This document shows positions 50,530 to 59,232 of a stretch of 64,000 nucleotides of DNA, one piece after another. The DNA lies in NCBI RefSeq assembly GCF_900110865.1, contig NZ_FOFD01000001.1:930001-994000 (forward strand). The letters run 5' to 3'. The position numbers were made by a program, and so were the translations under genes. Positions within the stretch are counted from its first letter, which is position 1, and each line of letters begins with the position of its first letter. A model generated the notes under the pieces. It did no database searches. It was not told where the DNA came from and worked only from the letters and a program-made list of their open reading frames with translations. Source of the stretch: Natrinema salaciae (lineage in GTDB: Archaea; Halobacteriota; Halobacteria; Halobacteriales; Natrialbaceae).

Positions 50530-51767
50530 TGTCCGAATCAGTTATATCATCTATCGATTTCGAGGTGACTTCGACGGCTGGAGATGCTCGAGCAGGGTCA
50601 TTATCAATCAGAGATACAGTAATTGAAACCCCTAATCTCTTCCCCGTGCTGAATTTCTACGGAGGAGGGACGATAAATAGCAACTACGGAGGCGGAATTC
50701 ATCGGACTGTCAAGGAATTCATGATCGGCCATGAGCGGATTAACGGCGGTGATTATTCCAAGTTCTTTGATGGAGTAATGACATCCGTTTCGTCACTGAC
50801 TGACTACAATATTACCAGAGAAAGGTATGATGATTATGTGTCACAGCCAATCAAAGAGCGTGATGTGTTTTCTCCCTTTTCTGGCATATTATTTATTGAT
50901 TCTGGGGGATTCAAATTCCTCAGCAGTGATGAGCTTGATGGGAGCAATTTCCAGATTGAAATAGATCAAGAGAAAGTTTATGAGATCCAGCAGAAGCTGG
51001 GTGCGGATATAATTGTCAATCTTGACCGACCGATTTCGCCTGACGATACGCATAACCAGCGTATCGAAAAAGCCCAGCAAACTGGAAAGAACATCGCGAA
51101 GTTCCTTGAACTTTCATCTGATTTTCGTGGGGCCCGATACCTAACACTTCACGGATACAACTATTCGATGATGGATGAATTTCTTACTGAAATTACTCGC
51201 TATACTAGCGCTGAAACGCTTCGATCAGCTTTTGATGGAATCGCCCTTGGAAGTCTTGTTCCGAAGAAGGATGATCGGAACGCGCTGATTGATGCCGTTA
51301 TTGACTGTCGTGCCGTTCTCGAAGATTGGGGATTTGAGGAATTACCGCTTCATGTTCTTGGAATCTCGAGCCGAGCAATTCCACTTCTCGTCGCACTCGG
51401 AGTAGATACCTTCGACTCGTCAACATACCTTCAAACTGCAATAAACGGAGGGTATTGTACGTCGCTGATGGAGACAGTAGACGTCTCCGAAGCAAATCCT
51501 AAACAGTGTGACTGTCCAGTCTGTTCGTCAGAATACTTGAGAGAGTGGATGCTAGGAGATGCACCATACCAAAAAGATATGCTGGGAGCAGTTGCGATGC
51601 ATAACTTAATAATTCAGAAACGTTCGATCTTCGAAATACGCGACCGAGTCAGACGCGGTGAGACGGAACCACTAATTGAGTACATCGAATCAACCGTGGC
51701 ACAAGATAAGCCAACGAGAGAACACGCGCATCGGGTTGTCAACCATTCGCTTGGAGGGTACTTCTAA
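50529..51767 (+). CDS. dpdA: DpdA-like 7-deazaguanine DNA base-exchange enzyme (TGT family)
   Basis: A 412-residue TGT-fold protein. Signature pieces in order: FIDSGGF (123-128) like the DSGGFQ of tRNA-guanine transglycosylases, IVNLDRPIS, GIALGSLVPKK (active-site loop), GVDTFDSSTY with likely nucleophile Asp296, and the zinc site C327-x-C329-x2-C332 with His358 (CDCPVC, AMHN). It lacks the PUA domain of archaeal tRNA enzymes, and its context is DNA-processing genes, as for DpdA proteins that place 7-deazaguanines in DNA. Substrate would be preQ0 made by the host archaeosine pathway; no synthesis genes are in the window. It overlaps both neighbours by one base (TAATG). Confidence 0.82.
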   Translation: MSESVISSIDFEVTSTAGDARAGSLSIRDTVIETPNLFPVLNFYGGGTINSNYGGGIHRTVKEFMIGHERINGGDYSKFFDGVMTSVSSLTDYNITRERYDDYVSQPIKERDVFSPFSGILFIDSGGFKFLSSDELDGSNFQIEIDQEKVYEIQQKLGADIIVNLDRPISPDDTHNQRIEKAQQTGKNIAKFLELSSDFRGARYLTLHGYNYSMMDEFLTEITRYTSAETLRSAFDGIALGSLVPKKDDRNALIDAVIDCRAVLEDWGFEELPLHVLGISSRAIPLLVALGVDTFDSSTYLQTAINGGYCTSLMETVDVSEANPKQCDCPVCSSEYLREWMLGDAPYQKDMLGAVAMHNLIIQKRSIFEIRDRVRRGETEPLIEYIESTVAQDKPTREHAHRVVNHSLGGYF

Positions 51768-53332
51768 TGAGAAAAAATCCAAAAGTCAACGAAGTAAACG
51801 AATTTCTTGAGATTGCCAGCGATTTCGAAGATCCACTCGAGGTAATCCGAGAATCACTATCGAACGCATACGACGCAAACGCTTCGAACGTCGAAATTGA
51901 AATCAGAAGCCGTGAGATGGGGTCTGATATCATTATCGATGACGACGGCGACGGGATGAATCAGCGCGACCTCGAGTCATTTTTCGACTTAGGGAATTCT
52001 CGAAAGACAGATTCGATTGGGTACAAGGGCCACGGTACGAAAATCTTCTACAAGAGTGATCGCATCGTCGTCAATACTGCTTCTGATGAGGCGAACCTCC
52101 GTGCAGAGATGGACAAGCCTTGGGAGAAGCTTAACCAGAGAGAGCTTCCGCAGTATGAGGTAACCGAAACTCCAGTTAGGAAAGGGAACACTGGTACGAG
52201 GATTCGAATTCGAAACTTCCGATCCGGACAAGGCTTCGATCCAGAATCACTCACCTATAATAAGATTGAACACTACCTGAAGTGGAAAACGATTGCTGGA
52301 TCGACGGCATATCTGTTCGATGACGAAGATCGGGAGATGGACATCACCGTAAAGTTGGGTGATGAAATCGACGATTCCAGGCCAAAGCTCGAAACGACAA
52401 CTCGGTTCAAATTCCCCGAGGAACAACTCGAGCCAGATCGGTCGTCCGAGTTCCCAGCCGAACGGATGTGCAAGCACTACAAACCAACTGAAATTGAAGT
52501 AGAATACGAGGGTGGGACAACGACGTTACAGATCGTTGGTATGGTCGGTGGGAAAGCCGCCCGAAACGAGCTACCGACCTACGGTAAACACTCCGCACAG
52601 TTCGGTGTCTGGCTAGCGAAAGATCACATCAAGGTTGAGCGATTGAACGAGGCAATTTCGCATGACAACGAGTTCCTCCACTTCTTCTTCGTTGTCAACT
52701 GCCAATACATTGAACTCTCAGCAAACCGAGAGTCTATCCGGAATAAATCCAGTCCTGTGTACCAACGGCTTACAGAGGAAGCCGAATATTACCTCTCCAA
52801 GGTCGCTCAGGATCCATGGTTCAAGGAGTATCTCGAGACCCGGCGGGATGCCGAAATCAAGCGTCGTGCCCGAAACCGCCGAAGCTCGTTGAAAGACCGA
52901 CGAGAACGCATCGAATCAGGGCAAGCGCTTGAGCCGACCAACCGGACGGAAGTCTTGCTCACACTCGAGCGTGCCAACAGCAAATCAGATGCTTCGACGA
53001 TCACTGTCGAGGATTTCGACCCCAACGCCGACGTTCACGCAATAGTGAGACAAGGTGGTAAACTCAGAAACGCAGCTGTACATCATTCGCTGACGGATCA
53101 CTTCGAAGATGATCTTACATTCGAGGAAGTCGATCTCATCATCTGCTGGGAGTATGGCGATCCCACGACGCTGCGTGAGTACGAACGAACGGGCTATCTT
53201 GGTGGCGAGGTTGAGTTCCAGCTCGAGAATGATGGGCTCGTCTACGAAGACGATGGACAGTCTTTCATCGAAATTCTCTGCCTGAATCAAGAATCCGATA
53301 AAGTGACCCAGCAAGCGGTCATCAGCGACTAA
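51767..53332 (+). CDS. GHKL-type ATPase (HSP90/MORC-like) of the DNA-modification operon
   Basis: A 521-residue protein. Bergerat-fold motifs are clear: E29-x3-N33-x2-D36 (ESLSNAYDA), D-x-G-x-G at 58-63 (DDDGDG) and GYKGHG at 85-90. The next region (GNTGTRIRIRNFRSGQGF) and YGKHSAQFGVWLAKDHIKVE fit a S5-like transducer as in MORC-like or topoisomerase-like ATPases. A basic helical segment (EIKRRARNRRSSLKDRRERI) could bind DNA, and the C-terminus is an alpha/beta domain (VDLIICWEYGD) that may be nuclease-like. ATP-driven dimer closing on DNA is the family mechanism. It is coupled by TAATG to the DpdA-like gene. Confidence 0.8.
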   Translation: MRKNPKVNEVNEFLEIASDFEDPLEVIRESLSNAYDANASNVEIEIRSREMGSDIIIDDDGDGMNQRDLESFFDLGNSRKTDSIGYKGHGTKIFYKSDRIVVNTASDEANLRAEMDKPWEKLNQRELPQYEVTETPVRKGNTGTRIRIRNFRSGQGFDPESLTYNKIEHYLKWKTIAGSTAYLFDDEDREMDITVKLGDEIDDSRPKLETTTRFKFPEEQLEPDRSSEFPAERMCKHYKPTEIEVEYEGGTTTLQIVGMVGGKAARNELPTYGKHSAQFGVWLAKDHIKVERLNEAISHDNEFLHFFFVVNCQYIELSANRESIRNKSSPVYQRLTEEAEYYLSKVAQDPWFKEYLETRRDAEIKRRARNRRSSLKDRRERIESGQALEPTNRTEVLLTLERANSKSDASTITVEDFDPNADVHAIVRQGGKLRNAAVHHSLTDHFEDDLTFEEVDLIICWEYGDPTTLREYERTGYLGGEVEFQLENDGLVYEDDGQSFIEILCLNQESDKVTQQAVISD

Positions 53333-53339
53333 GTCGATA

Positions 53340-53440
53340 GGTGAGGTACCAAGTGCGGTGGTTGGGTTGCCTTCGTAGCGGACGTGATTGTCGTAGAGGT
53401 AACCGAACAGGTTGACCAGATCACTCGCACCGTCGAAATT
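53340..53440 (-). pseudogene. Possible end of a DDE-type transposase (minus strand)
   Basis: The minus strand reads NFDGASDLVNLFGYLYDNHV then GNPTTALGTSPIDL, resembling the last residues of some integrase-core transposases (Y-x-N-H near ALG-x-x-P). It is very short and could be chance. It lies directly after the ATPase gene. Confidence 0.3.
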
Positions 53441-53491
53441 ACATTCATATAATAACAAATAATATTCGATATTTTCTAAGACAATCTTCGC

Positions 53492-53785
53492 GTGAGAACA
53501 CACCGACGGAACGCGCGTGTCCTCGCGGCGTTTCTGCACCAATGGTGCCGCGGTCGCCCGCTGGAGCGGGCTGACTGCGGCCCCTGGTACGACTGGCCGC
53601 TCGAACTCCTCGCCTGCGACTACGAGCGCGAAACCTGGGGAAATCGCTCGCTCATCGAAGTCTGGTTCGGAATCTTCGAATACCGAACCAGGCGCTTTTG
53701 GCACCGATTTCCCCACGATAGCACAACTGAATCAACTAGATCGTGGCTCACAGCTTTCGCAACCCACCACAATACGACGGTCTAA
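53492..53785 (+). pseudogene. C-terminal remnant of IS6-like transposase
   Basis: The frame contains GPWYDWPLELLACDYERETW, GNRSLIEVWFGIFEYRTRRF and FWHRFPHDSTTESTRSWLTA, the C-terminal part of an IS6-type DDE transposase (the Glu in NRSLIE is the last catalytic residue). The N-terminal catalytic aspartates are absent. It is debris between the DpdA-like operon and the first helicase gene. Confidence 0.7.
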
Positions 53786-53844
53786 CCTTGACATCCTCCA
53801 GGAATTACCAGAATCTATTAGTGAGGTCGTAGCAACGAAAGGGT

Positions 53845-56800
53845 ATGGATTATGCTGACAGACATACGGATTTTTCTCGATTCGATGCATCTCTTCAAAC
53901 CCTTCTGCAAGGCATCGTTTTCAATAGGCAACGGTGGGGGGACGAGGACGATGCTGCATTGGTGACGGACGCGATCAAATATCACCAGCGTCCCGTTAAG
54001 CGCCCGGACCGTCGACCCTACACCGGGGGAGACGAGTATATCCGTGAGGTCTTGGAGGAAATTCTCGGCTTTGACGAAACTATTCCGTTTCAGGAACGCT
54101 GTTGGGAGCGGCTGAACGAGATGCGGACTGCCCGGACGGAAGAAACTTCATCACAGGCTGCTATTCTGTCAGCGCCGACCGGGTTCGGGAAGACAGAGGG
54201 ATTCGCCGGCCCCATTTTCCACGATTTAGCGACAAACCAGGGCCGAGGCTTCGGTAAAATCGTCATCGTCTATCCTCGTAACGCACTACTTGAGGATCAA
54301 CTTGAACGGTTCCTTGTGACGATGGAAGAAATGCGGTCACAGTACGGGTCGGACATCTCTATTGGTATTTACAATGGTGACGTCCCACAGGACAACAGCG
54401 GCATCAAATACTCATCGCTGGTGGATTGGGGTGAATTCCGGATCGCACAATGGACTGGAGGAGATGAGCCGGTCCCGCTCGAATTCACTTATGACGATGC
54501 TGATAAGACATATACGCTCGAAGCGCAATCGCTCGAAGGGCCTACTTTTGATGAATCTCAAATTAAACTCTCTCGGAAGTCGGTCCGCGGTGGCAACGGC
54601 GGGAATCCTCCTGATATCCTCTTAACCACCATCAATTCGCTTGAAAATTTTGCGGTCAAGCCTAATTACGATATTATCGACGCATATCGGACGTTTGTCT
54701 TCGACGAGGTGCATCTGTACCGCGGCACGTACGGAGCCCACGCATCGAATGTCATTCGCAATACCAAGCGGTCGATCGAAGAGCGTGTCGATGACGAGAC
54801 GGGGTTACTGTTCGTCGGGTCAAGTGCGACAATTGACAAACCGAAATCGTTCGGGAGCGACATTTTCGATATCGATCGCGGCGATATCTCGGTTATCGGA
54901 ACGGATTCAGGAGATATGCAGGATTCCGATGACACGGAGCACTTCCACTTTGTCACGTCGAATGAGGACGTCGCTACAAGTTCCACGTTTATTCAGCAGA
55001 TTCTGTTGTTTGCGCACGGTCTTCTCGAAGAACGGAACGGCCGTCCACGAAAGAAGGCGCTTGCATTCATCGATAGTGTCAGCCAAGTAAACCAACGCCA
55101 CTTTCAAATCCGCGATTTTGAAAACGCTTCACGATGGCAGTACCACGATGAAGACGAGGATGATTGGGCGGCTGTCGCCACTGAAACGCCATACCTCAAC
55201 TCCGATCCAGTCGGGACAACTCCCGGTCACGAGTTAATTGATGACGACCTCACGACGCAACCCACATCCGCCGACCTGCGTCTTCGGGCAGACGAATTCG
55301 GCGATACTGATCTAATTTTGAGTACGTCACTGTTGGAGGTGGGAATTGATATACCTGCTATCAAGGTCATTAGCCAGTACCGAGCCCCGTGGGAGATGTC
55401 GCAGTTCGTGCAGCGAATTGGCCGAGCTTCACGGAAGGAAGGGAACGATGCTCACTTCCTTATCGTCCTGGGAGATGATGCCGGTGATCGAAGTCTCTTC
55501 CACCGGGCTGATACCTTCCTTGACCCAGAAATTACCACGCCACTGAACGTCGACAACGAGATTCTGGAATGGATCCATGACCAATTGTACGAGGCATTCG
55601 AAACCGTCTATCGGATCCGGAGTGCGGCAAATCAACCATCACTAAATCGGCAACGAGAACTGTTTATTGAACACTTCCTCCAAAATTCCTCCGAAGAATC
55701 TTTCGAGGACTTTGCTAACTTTATTTTTGGACCGTCTAGTGAACTCTCAACATTGCTCCGACAGAAAGTTGTTGCTCCGAATTCCCTGCAGGATCTTGAA
55801 TCAGTTCAACAAACATATAATGTGCTCGACCATATCCAACAAGACGCGCTATTGTCCAATGTAGCCTCGCTGGTGAGGGAACCAGCCCCTCGCGTAACTC
55901 TCCAAACAGGAAGCCTGAACGGTCTGTCTCAGAGAGTCAACAGTGCCATTCAGAGGACTATCTCAGAGGCAGAGACAGTCATGGATAAGGCCACTCCTCA
56001 GAATCAGTCTGCGGAGGATACAGTTGAAGACGTTCGTGAGAAGCTCGGCCGAGCATCGGACATCTTGGAGGACGAGCAGTACGATCGTCGCGACCGATAC
56101 GACCAGCTTGATGACCTGTTCAACGAAATCAACAGCGAATTAGTCGGCGTCGCCGATAACCTCGAGGGGGTTACCAAGTCCTTTCCCTTCGACTTGGGTC
56201 TGGAAGAAGTCATCGCTGCCGCGCAGGAAGCACGCACCATTCGTAGCGACGACGACATCGAAGAGAAACGCCAGCGATGGCAGCGGATCTATTTCCTGAA
56301 ACGGTCGCTACAAGAGTACTACTGTTTCGAGAATCAACGATTCGAAGACGGAAGGGTATATGGCCACCTCATGGTGCCCGCAATCAAAGCTCTTCTACGG
56401 GCAATCTATTTCTACCATCGCGCGGGTAACCTCGGTAATCAGCGTGCAGAGCTTGAGCCGCCACACTTCGTTCCCACGTCGTATTTCGGCGAAGCTGGCG
56501 AGACATTTTCGGTAGTCCCGGAAGACGAAGGGAGCGAAATTGGGGAGGACGACAGTGTCGATGCACTCTATGAGAACCGATTCAAAAGCGATGACGACGA
56601 TGAAGATGAAGTTGAGCAAGGGGACGTCCCGCTGACGAAGCTCTTTTTCGAGTATGCTCCCTATATGTCAAAGTACCTCTCTGACGGGTCTCTGCAGATG
56701 TTCAATCCTCCTGTTGAGGAGGCACCCATTGATGCTACAGAAGACTACTACTTCGATGTCTCCGGCCTCTCTACTGAACCCGGGGAAGAAGTAATTACAC

Positions 56801-58059
56801 CAAGTACGCTGCCTGTCAAAAGCGTCACCGACCAATCTGGTGATCAGGCTCGTGCTATCGTTTGGTACTGTGAGGAGTCTCTCTATGTTGGGCGCGATAC
56901 GTGGGACGCCGGTCCGGAGGGATCGGATACGATGGCTTATGGGCAACTCCATTCGAATCCACAAGTCGGAACCTCGTTTGAGCCTGAACGTGAGGTTACA
57001 GACGAATTAGGGGTGGAGTATATCTCTGCAAACGTTCGGCTGGACAGTGTCGACCTCACTATTACCCCAGCATATCCGATGGGAGACCCGACTGGCGATG
57101 GTACGACGCCGTTCCGGACCGATCGCGACAATCAACAAGAGGTCGACATAGGCTTCAAGCAGCCACTTGGGTTCACGCTCAACACCCGGGGAGCTATCTG
57201 GAACTTGGACGAGTTCATTGACATTCTCGTTGGCGACGAGGTCTTTGAGCGCGAATTCGCACGTCATAATCCGGACGCCGACATTGAAGAAGTCGCCCAC
57301 TATACTGCAGCCCATTTCTTGCTCGAGATTATCTCTGACATCAGTGGCGTTAACCAGGCACAGCTCCTCTATGGGGTCGACATCGAGAATCACCGAGTCG
57401 CTGTCTTCGAGCACGCTGAAGGTGGGCAAGGCATCGTCGACCTCTTTGAGCAGGTACGCACCCGAACGGATCACGAACGCATGTTGCGTGCCATCAACCG
57501 GGTAGCGGCGAATCCCCAGCTAATCAACGGCTCACTCTGGGCTGACGAGGACTTTGTCCAGGCTGTTCAAGACGATGATCAGGACCAGATTGATCAGTAT
57601 GTTCGAGACAGAGTTGTGGTCGCGACGGACAGAATTGTAGACGATGTCAAAGAACAAGTTCACCACACTGTCGACCAGCTTGATGAGTTTGCCGACGTGA
57701 CCGGTGTGCCTCAGGACGTCGCTTATGAGATACGCTACATGGCTGCCCAAATGCAGTTCGAGGATGGAAAACACGACCCAATCGATACATTGGTGGCTAA
57801 CACGCCGGACAGCGTTCTGGCAGAAGAACTCCGGAATCTCATAGTGGACCCTGATGTCGACGACTGCGTGGAGAACCTCCACCTCGCGTACAGTATTGTC
57901 GAAGATCAGAGCGCTGTGTTGAGTAACGTCGTGCTTGAGCGACTTCACGATTACGTGACCGAACAGACGAACAATGACGACTGGGATGAGGAAGTCTTAG
58001 GCCGTGAGGCGCTTCCGGGGGCAATCATCGATGGTTCGAACATTTTCCATTCACTCTGA
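53845..58059 (+). CDS. DEAD/DEAH helicase with DUF1998-like region (module 1, DpdJ/DrmA-like)
   Basis: A 1404-residue helicase. Walker A SAPTGFGKTE (about 109-118), DEVH box (FVFDEVHLYRG, about 286), LLEVGIDIP and QRIGRASRKEG (motif VI, about 522). Middle part is helical; the C-terminal region contains HYTAAHFLLEIISDISGVNQ and FEHAEGGQGIVDLFE (about 1189), resembling DUF1998 regions of DISARM DrmA and Dpd-type helicases. Cys/His clusters found in the paralogue at 59204 are gone (WTGGD in place of CWCG; CEES in place of CPEC). The last 29 bases overlap the phospholipase-D gene. Probably an ATP-driven DNA translocase for defence. Confidence 0.85.
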   Translation: MDYADRHTDFSRFDASLQTLLQGIVFNRQRWGDEDDAALVTDAIKYHQRPVKRPDRRPYTGGDEYIREVLEEILGFDETIPFQERCWERLNEMRTARTEETSSQAAILSAPTGFGKTEGFAGPIFHDLATNQGRGFGKIVIVYPRNALLEDQLERFLVTMEEMRSQYGSDISIGIYNGDVPQDNSGIKYSSLVDWGEFRIAQWTGGDEPVPLEFTYDDADKTYTLEAQSLEGPTFDESQIKLSRKSVRGGNGGNPPDILLTTINSLENFAVKPNYDIIDAYRTFVFDEVHLYRGTYGAHASNVIRNTKRSIEERVDDETGLLFVGSSATIDKPKSFGSDIFDIDRGDISVIGTDSGDMQDSDDTEHFHFVTSNEDVATSSTFIQQILLFAHGLLEERNGRPRKKALAFIDSVSQVNQRHFQIRDFENASRWQYHDEDEDDWAAVATETPYLNSDPVGTTPGHELIDDDLTTQPTSADLRLRADEFGDTDLILSTSLLEVGIDIPAIKVISQYRAPWEMSQFVQRIGRASRKEGNDAHFLIVLGDDAGDRSLFHRADTFLDPEITTPLNVDNEILEWIHDQLYEAFETVYRIRSAANQPSLNRQRELFIEHFLQNSSEESFEDFANFIFGPSSELSTLLRQKVVAPNSLQDLESVQQTYNVLDHIQQDALLSNVASLVREPAPRVTLQTGSLNGLSQRVNSAIQRTISEAETVMDKATPQNQSAEDTVEDVREKLGRASDILEDEQYDRRDRYDQLDDLFNEINSELVGVADNLEGVTKSFPFDLGLEEVIAAAQEARTIRSDDDIEEKRQRWQRIYFLKRSLQEYYCFENQRFEDGRVYGHLMVPAIKALLRAIYFYHRAGNLGNQRAELEPPHFVPTSYFGEAGETFSVVPEDEGSEIGEDDSVDALYENRFKSDDDDEDEVEQGDVPLTKLFFEYAPYMSKYLSDGSLQMFNPPVEEAPIDATEDYYFDVSGLSTEPGEEVITPSTLPVKSVTDQSGDQARAIVWYCEESLYVGRDTWDAGPEGSDTMAYGQLHSNPQVGTSFEPEREVTDELGVEYISANVRLDSVDLTITPAYPMGDPTGDGTTPFRTDRDNQQEVDIGFKQPLGFTLNTRGAIWNLDEFIDILVGDEVFEREFARHNPDADIEEVAHYTAAHFLLEIISDISGVNQAQLLYGVDIENHRVAVFEHAEGGQGIVDLFEQVRTRTDHERMLRAINRVAANPQLINGSLWADEDFVQAVQDDDQDQIDQYVRDRVVVATDRIVDDVKEQVHHTVDQLDEFADVTGVPQDVAYEIRYMAAQMQFEDGKHDPIDTLVANTPDSVLAEELRNLIVDPDVDDCVENLHLAYSIVEDQSAVLSNVVLERLHDYVTEQTNNDDWDEEVLGREALPGAIIDGSNIFHSL

Positions 58060-58501
58060 AGAGATTGCCAAATTCCTCGGGACGGCCTTCCTCAACGCGG
58101 ATCAAATGGCCGTCGTGTCCCCATGGGTCAGTGATATCACCGTTCGATTCCCTGACTCTGACCGCATCTCGGACCAGAGGCTTCGGTTTTCCGAAACTGT
58201 TCAGATACTTGATGTCGATCTCGAGGTGTTCGTGGACCCAAACCAGAATCATCACAACAGACGGAAACCGACCTCGCTTCTCCCGCGGATTAGTGACCAC
58301 GTGTCGATTCACGAAGTTGACGGGCTGCATGCGAAAGCAATCGTGACTGACAGGGTACTCTATCAAGGGTCAGCAAACATGACGTATAACGGACTGAACG
58401 TCAATATCGAGTTGTGCGATATTCGAGAAAACGAGTATGGGGATGTCGACCAGTTTCTTGAACATCAGCTGGGAATTTCTCCGGATCGGCAGTCCATCTG
58501 A
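58031..58501 (+). CDS. Phospholipase-D-like nuclease (module 1, DpdK/DrmC-like)
   Basis: A 156-residue PLD-fold protein starting MVRTFSIHSEEIAKFLGTAF. The HKD motif is visible: LHAKAIVTDRVLYQGSANMT (H-x-K-x4-D then G-S-x-N). One motif per chain means a dimer builds the active site. VVSPWVSDITVRFPD matches the N-terminal core of the paralogue at 58780. It overlaps the helicase by 29 bases, the same as module 2. Associated phospholipase D-like proteins in DISARM and Dpd loci act with their helicase; here it likely cleaves or binds DNA. Confidence 0.83.
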   Translation: MVRTFSIHSEEIAKFLGTAFLNADQMAVVSPWVSDITVRFPDSDRISDQRLRFSETVQILDVDLEVFVDPNQNHHNRRKPTSLLPRISDHVSIHEVDGLHAKAIVTDRVLYQGSANMTYNGLNVNIELCDIRENEYGDVDQFLEHQLGISPDRQSI

Positions 58502-58516
58502 GGTCGTGAAACGACC
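58502..58516 (+). terminator. Hairpin just after module 1
   Basis: GGTCGT and ACGACC separated by GAA, starting one base after the stop of the phospholipase-D gene. Archaeal terminators usually need a T-rich tail, present weakly downstream (ATCATATTTTAGATT), so this is only a probable terminator. Confidence 0.4.
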
Positions 58517-58779
58517 CTCGGGAATAATCATATTTTAGATTGAGTCTACAATGAAACGATCATCTCCTCGCGGACACTCGACTGGGAAGGGACCGCTGGG
58601 ACGTCCTACTAAATCTCAACAACAAAGGGTTTCAACAGACCCATCTGACTCAAATCGCTAACGGCTATTAACAACATCTTGTATGAATTTCTCCATATAT
58701 GATATAATCTCACGGGGACGTAGCGGAGTAGACGTGCTTCACTCCCACCCACAAAAGGACAAGGAGCGCTGCTTTCTGT
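58517..58779. other. Gap between convergent modules
   Basis: Roughly 260 AT-richer bases between the two phospholipase-D gene ends. No gene is supported. ATTTTAGATT near 58530 and TTCTGTTTAAAAATC near 58778 are AT-rich runs usable for termination from either side. Confidence 0.35.
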
Positions 58780-59232
58780 TTAAAAATCAGAACAGTAGAT
58801 GTCAAGCTCTGCCTCGAGATACGCTTCGATACTCTCGTATTCGTTCTCGATGACTTCACAGAGTTCGCGGTTGAGAGAGAAGCCACCTCGAGTGATGTTT
58901 GCAGAACCCAGGTACACGTATTCGTCACAGATCACGGCTTTCGCATGAAGATCGTCGAGTTCGATGAGAGTAACGTGGTCTGGCAGTCTGCGACGAAGAT
59001 AGTCGTTGTGCGATTCGCCTTCCTTGACGATGATCATCACTTCCGTCTCTGGCAGCTGGCGGAGAGCCTCGGATAGACGAAGCGTACGCTCTTCGAGAGC
59101 GTTCGTGACCGGGAACTTGAGCTCAACGTCACTCATCCACGGCGAAACGATCGCGACCCGTTGGGCATGGACGAGCGTGTACCCGATGAAATACGCGAGG
59201 CTGTTAGAAGTCAATGAAAACGCTTGTACCAT
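58780..59232 (-). CDS. Phospholipase-D-like nuclease (module 2)
   Basis: A 150-residue protein starting MVQAFSLTSNSLAYFIGYTL, homologous to the module 1 protein along its whole length (VAIVSPWMSDVELKFP; LHAKAVICDEYVYLGSANIT with H-x-K-x4-D). Its start overlaps the end of the module 2 helicase by 29 bases, exactly as in module 1. The HKD motif is intact. It presumably acts with the adjacent helicase. The C-terminus (LEAELDIYCSDF) differs from module 1 in length. Confidence 0.83.
   Translation of the reverse strand: MVQAFSLTSNSLAYFIGYTLVHAQRVAIVSPWMSDVELKFPVTNALEERTLRLSEALRQLPETEVMIIVKEGESHNDYLRRRLPDHVTLIELDDLHAKAVICDEYVYLGSANITRGGFSLNRELCEVIENEYESIEAYLEAELDIYCSDF

Noticed and set aside
52985-53716. 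Leftward 243-codon protein across the ATPase gene end
   Set aside because: Most of it is antisense to the ATPase gene; only the short 53340-53440 part may be a transposase end.
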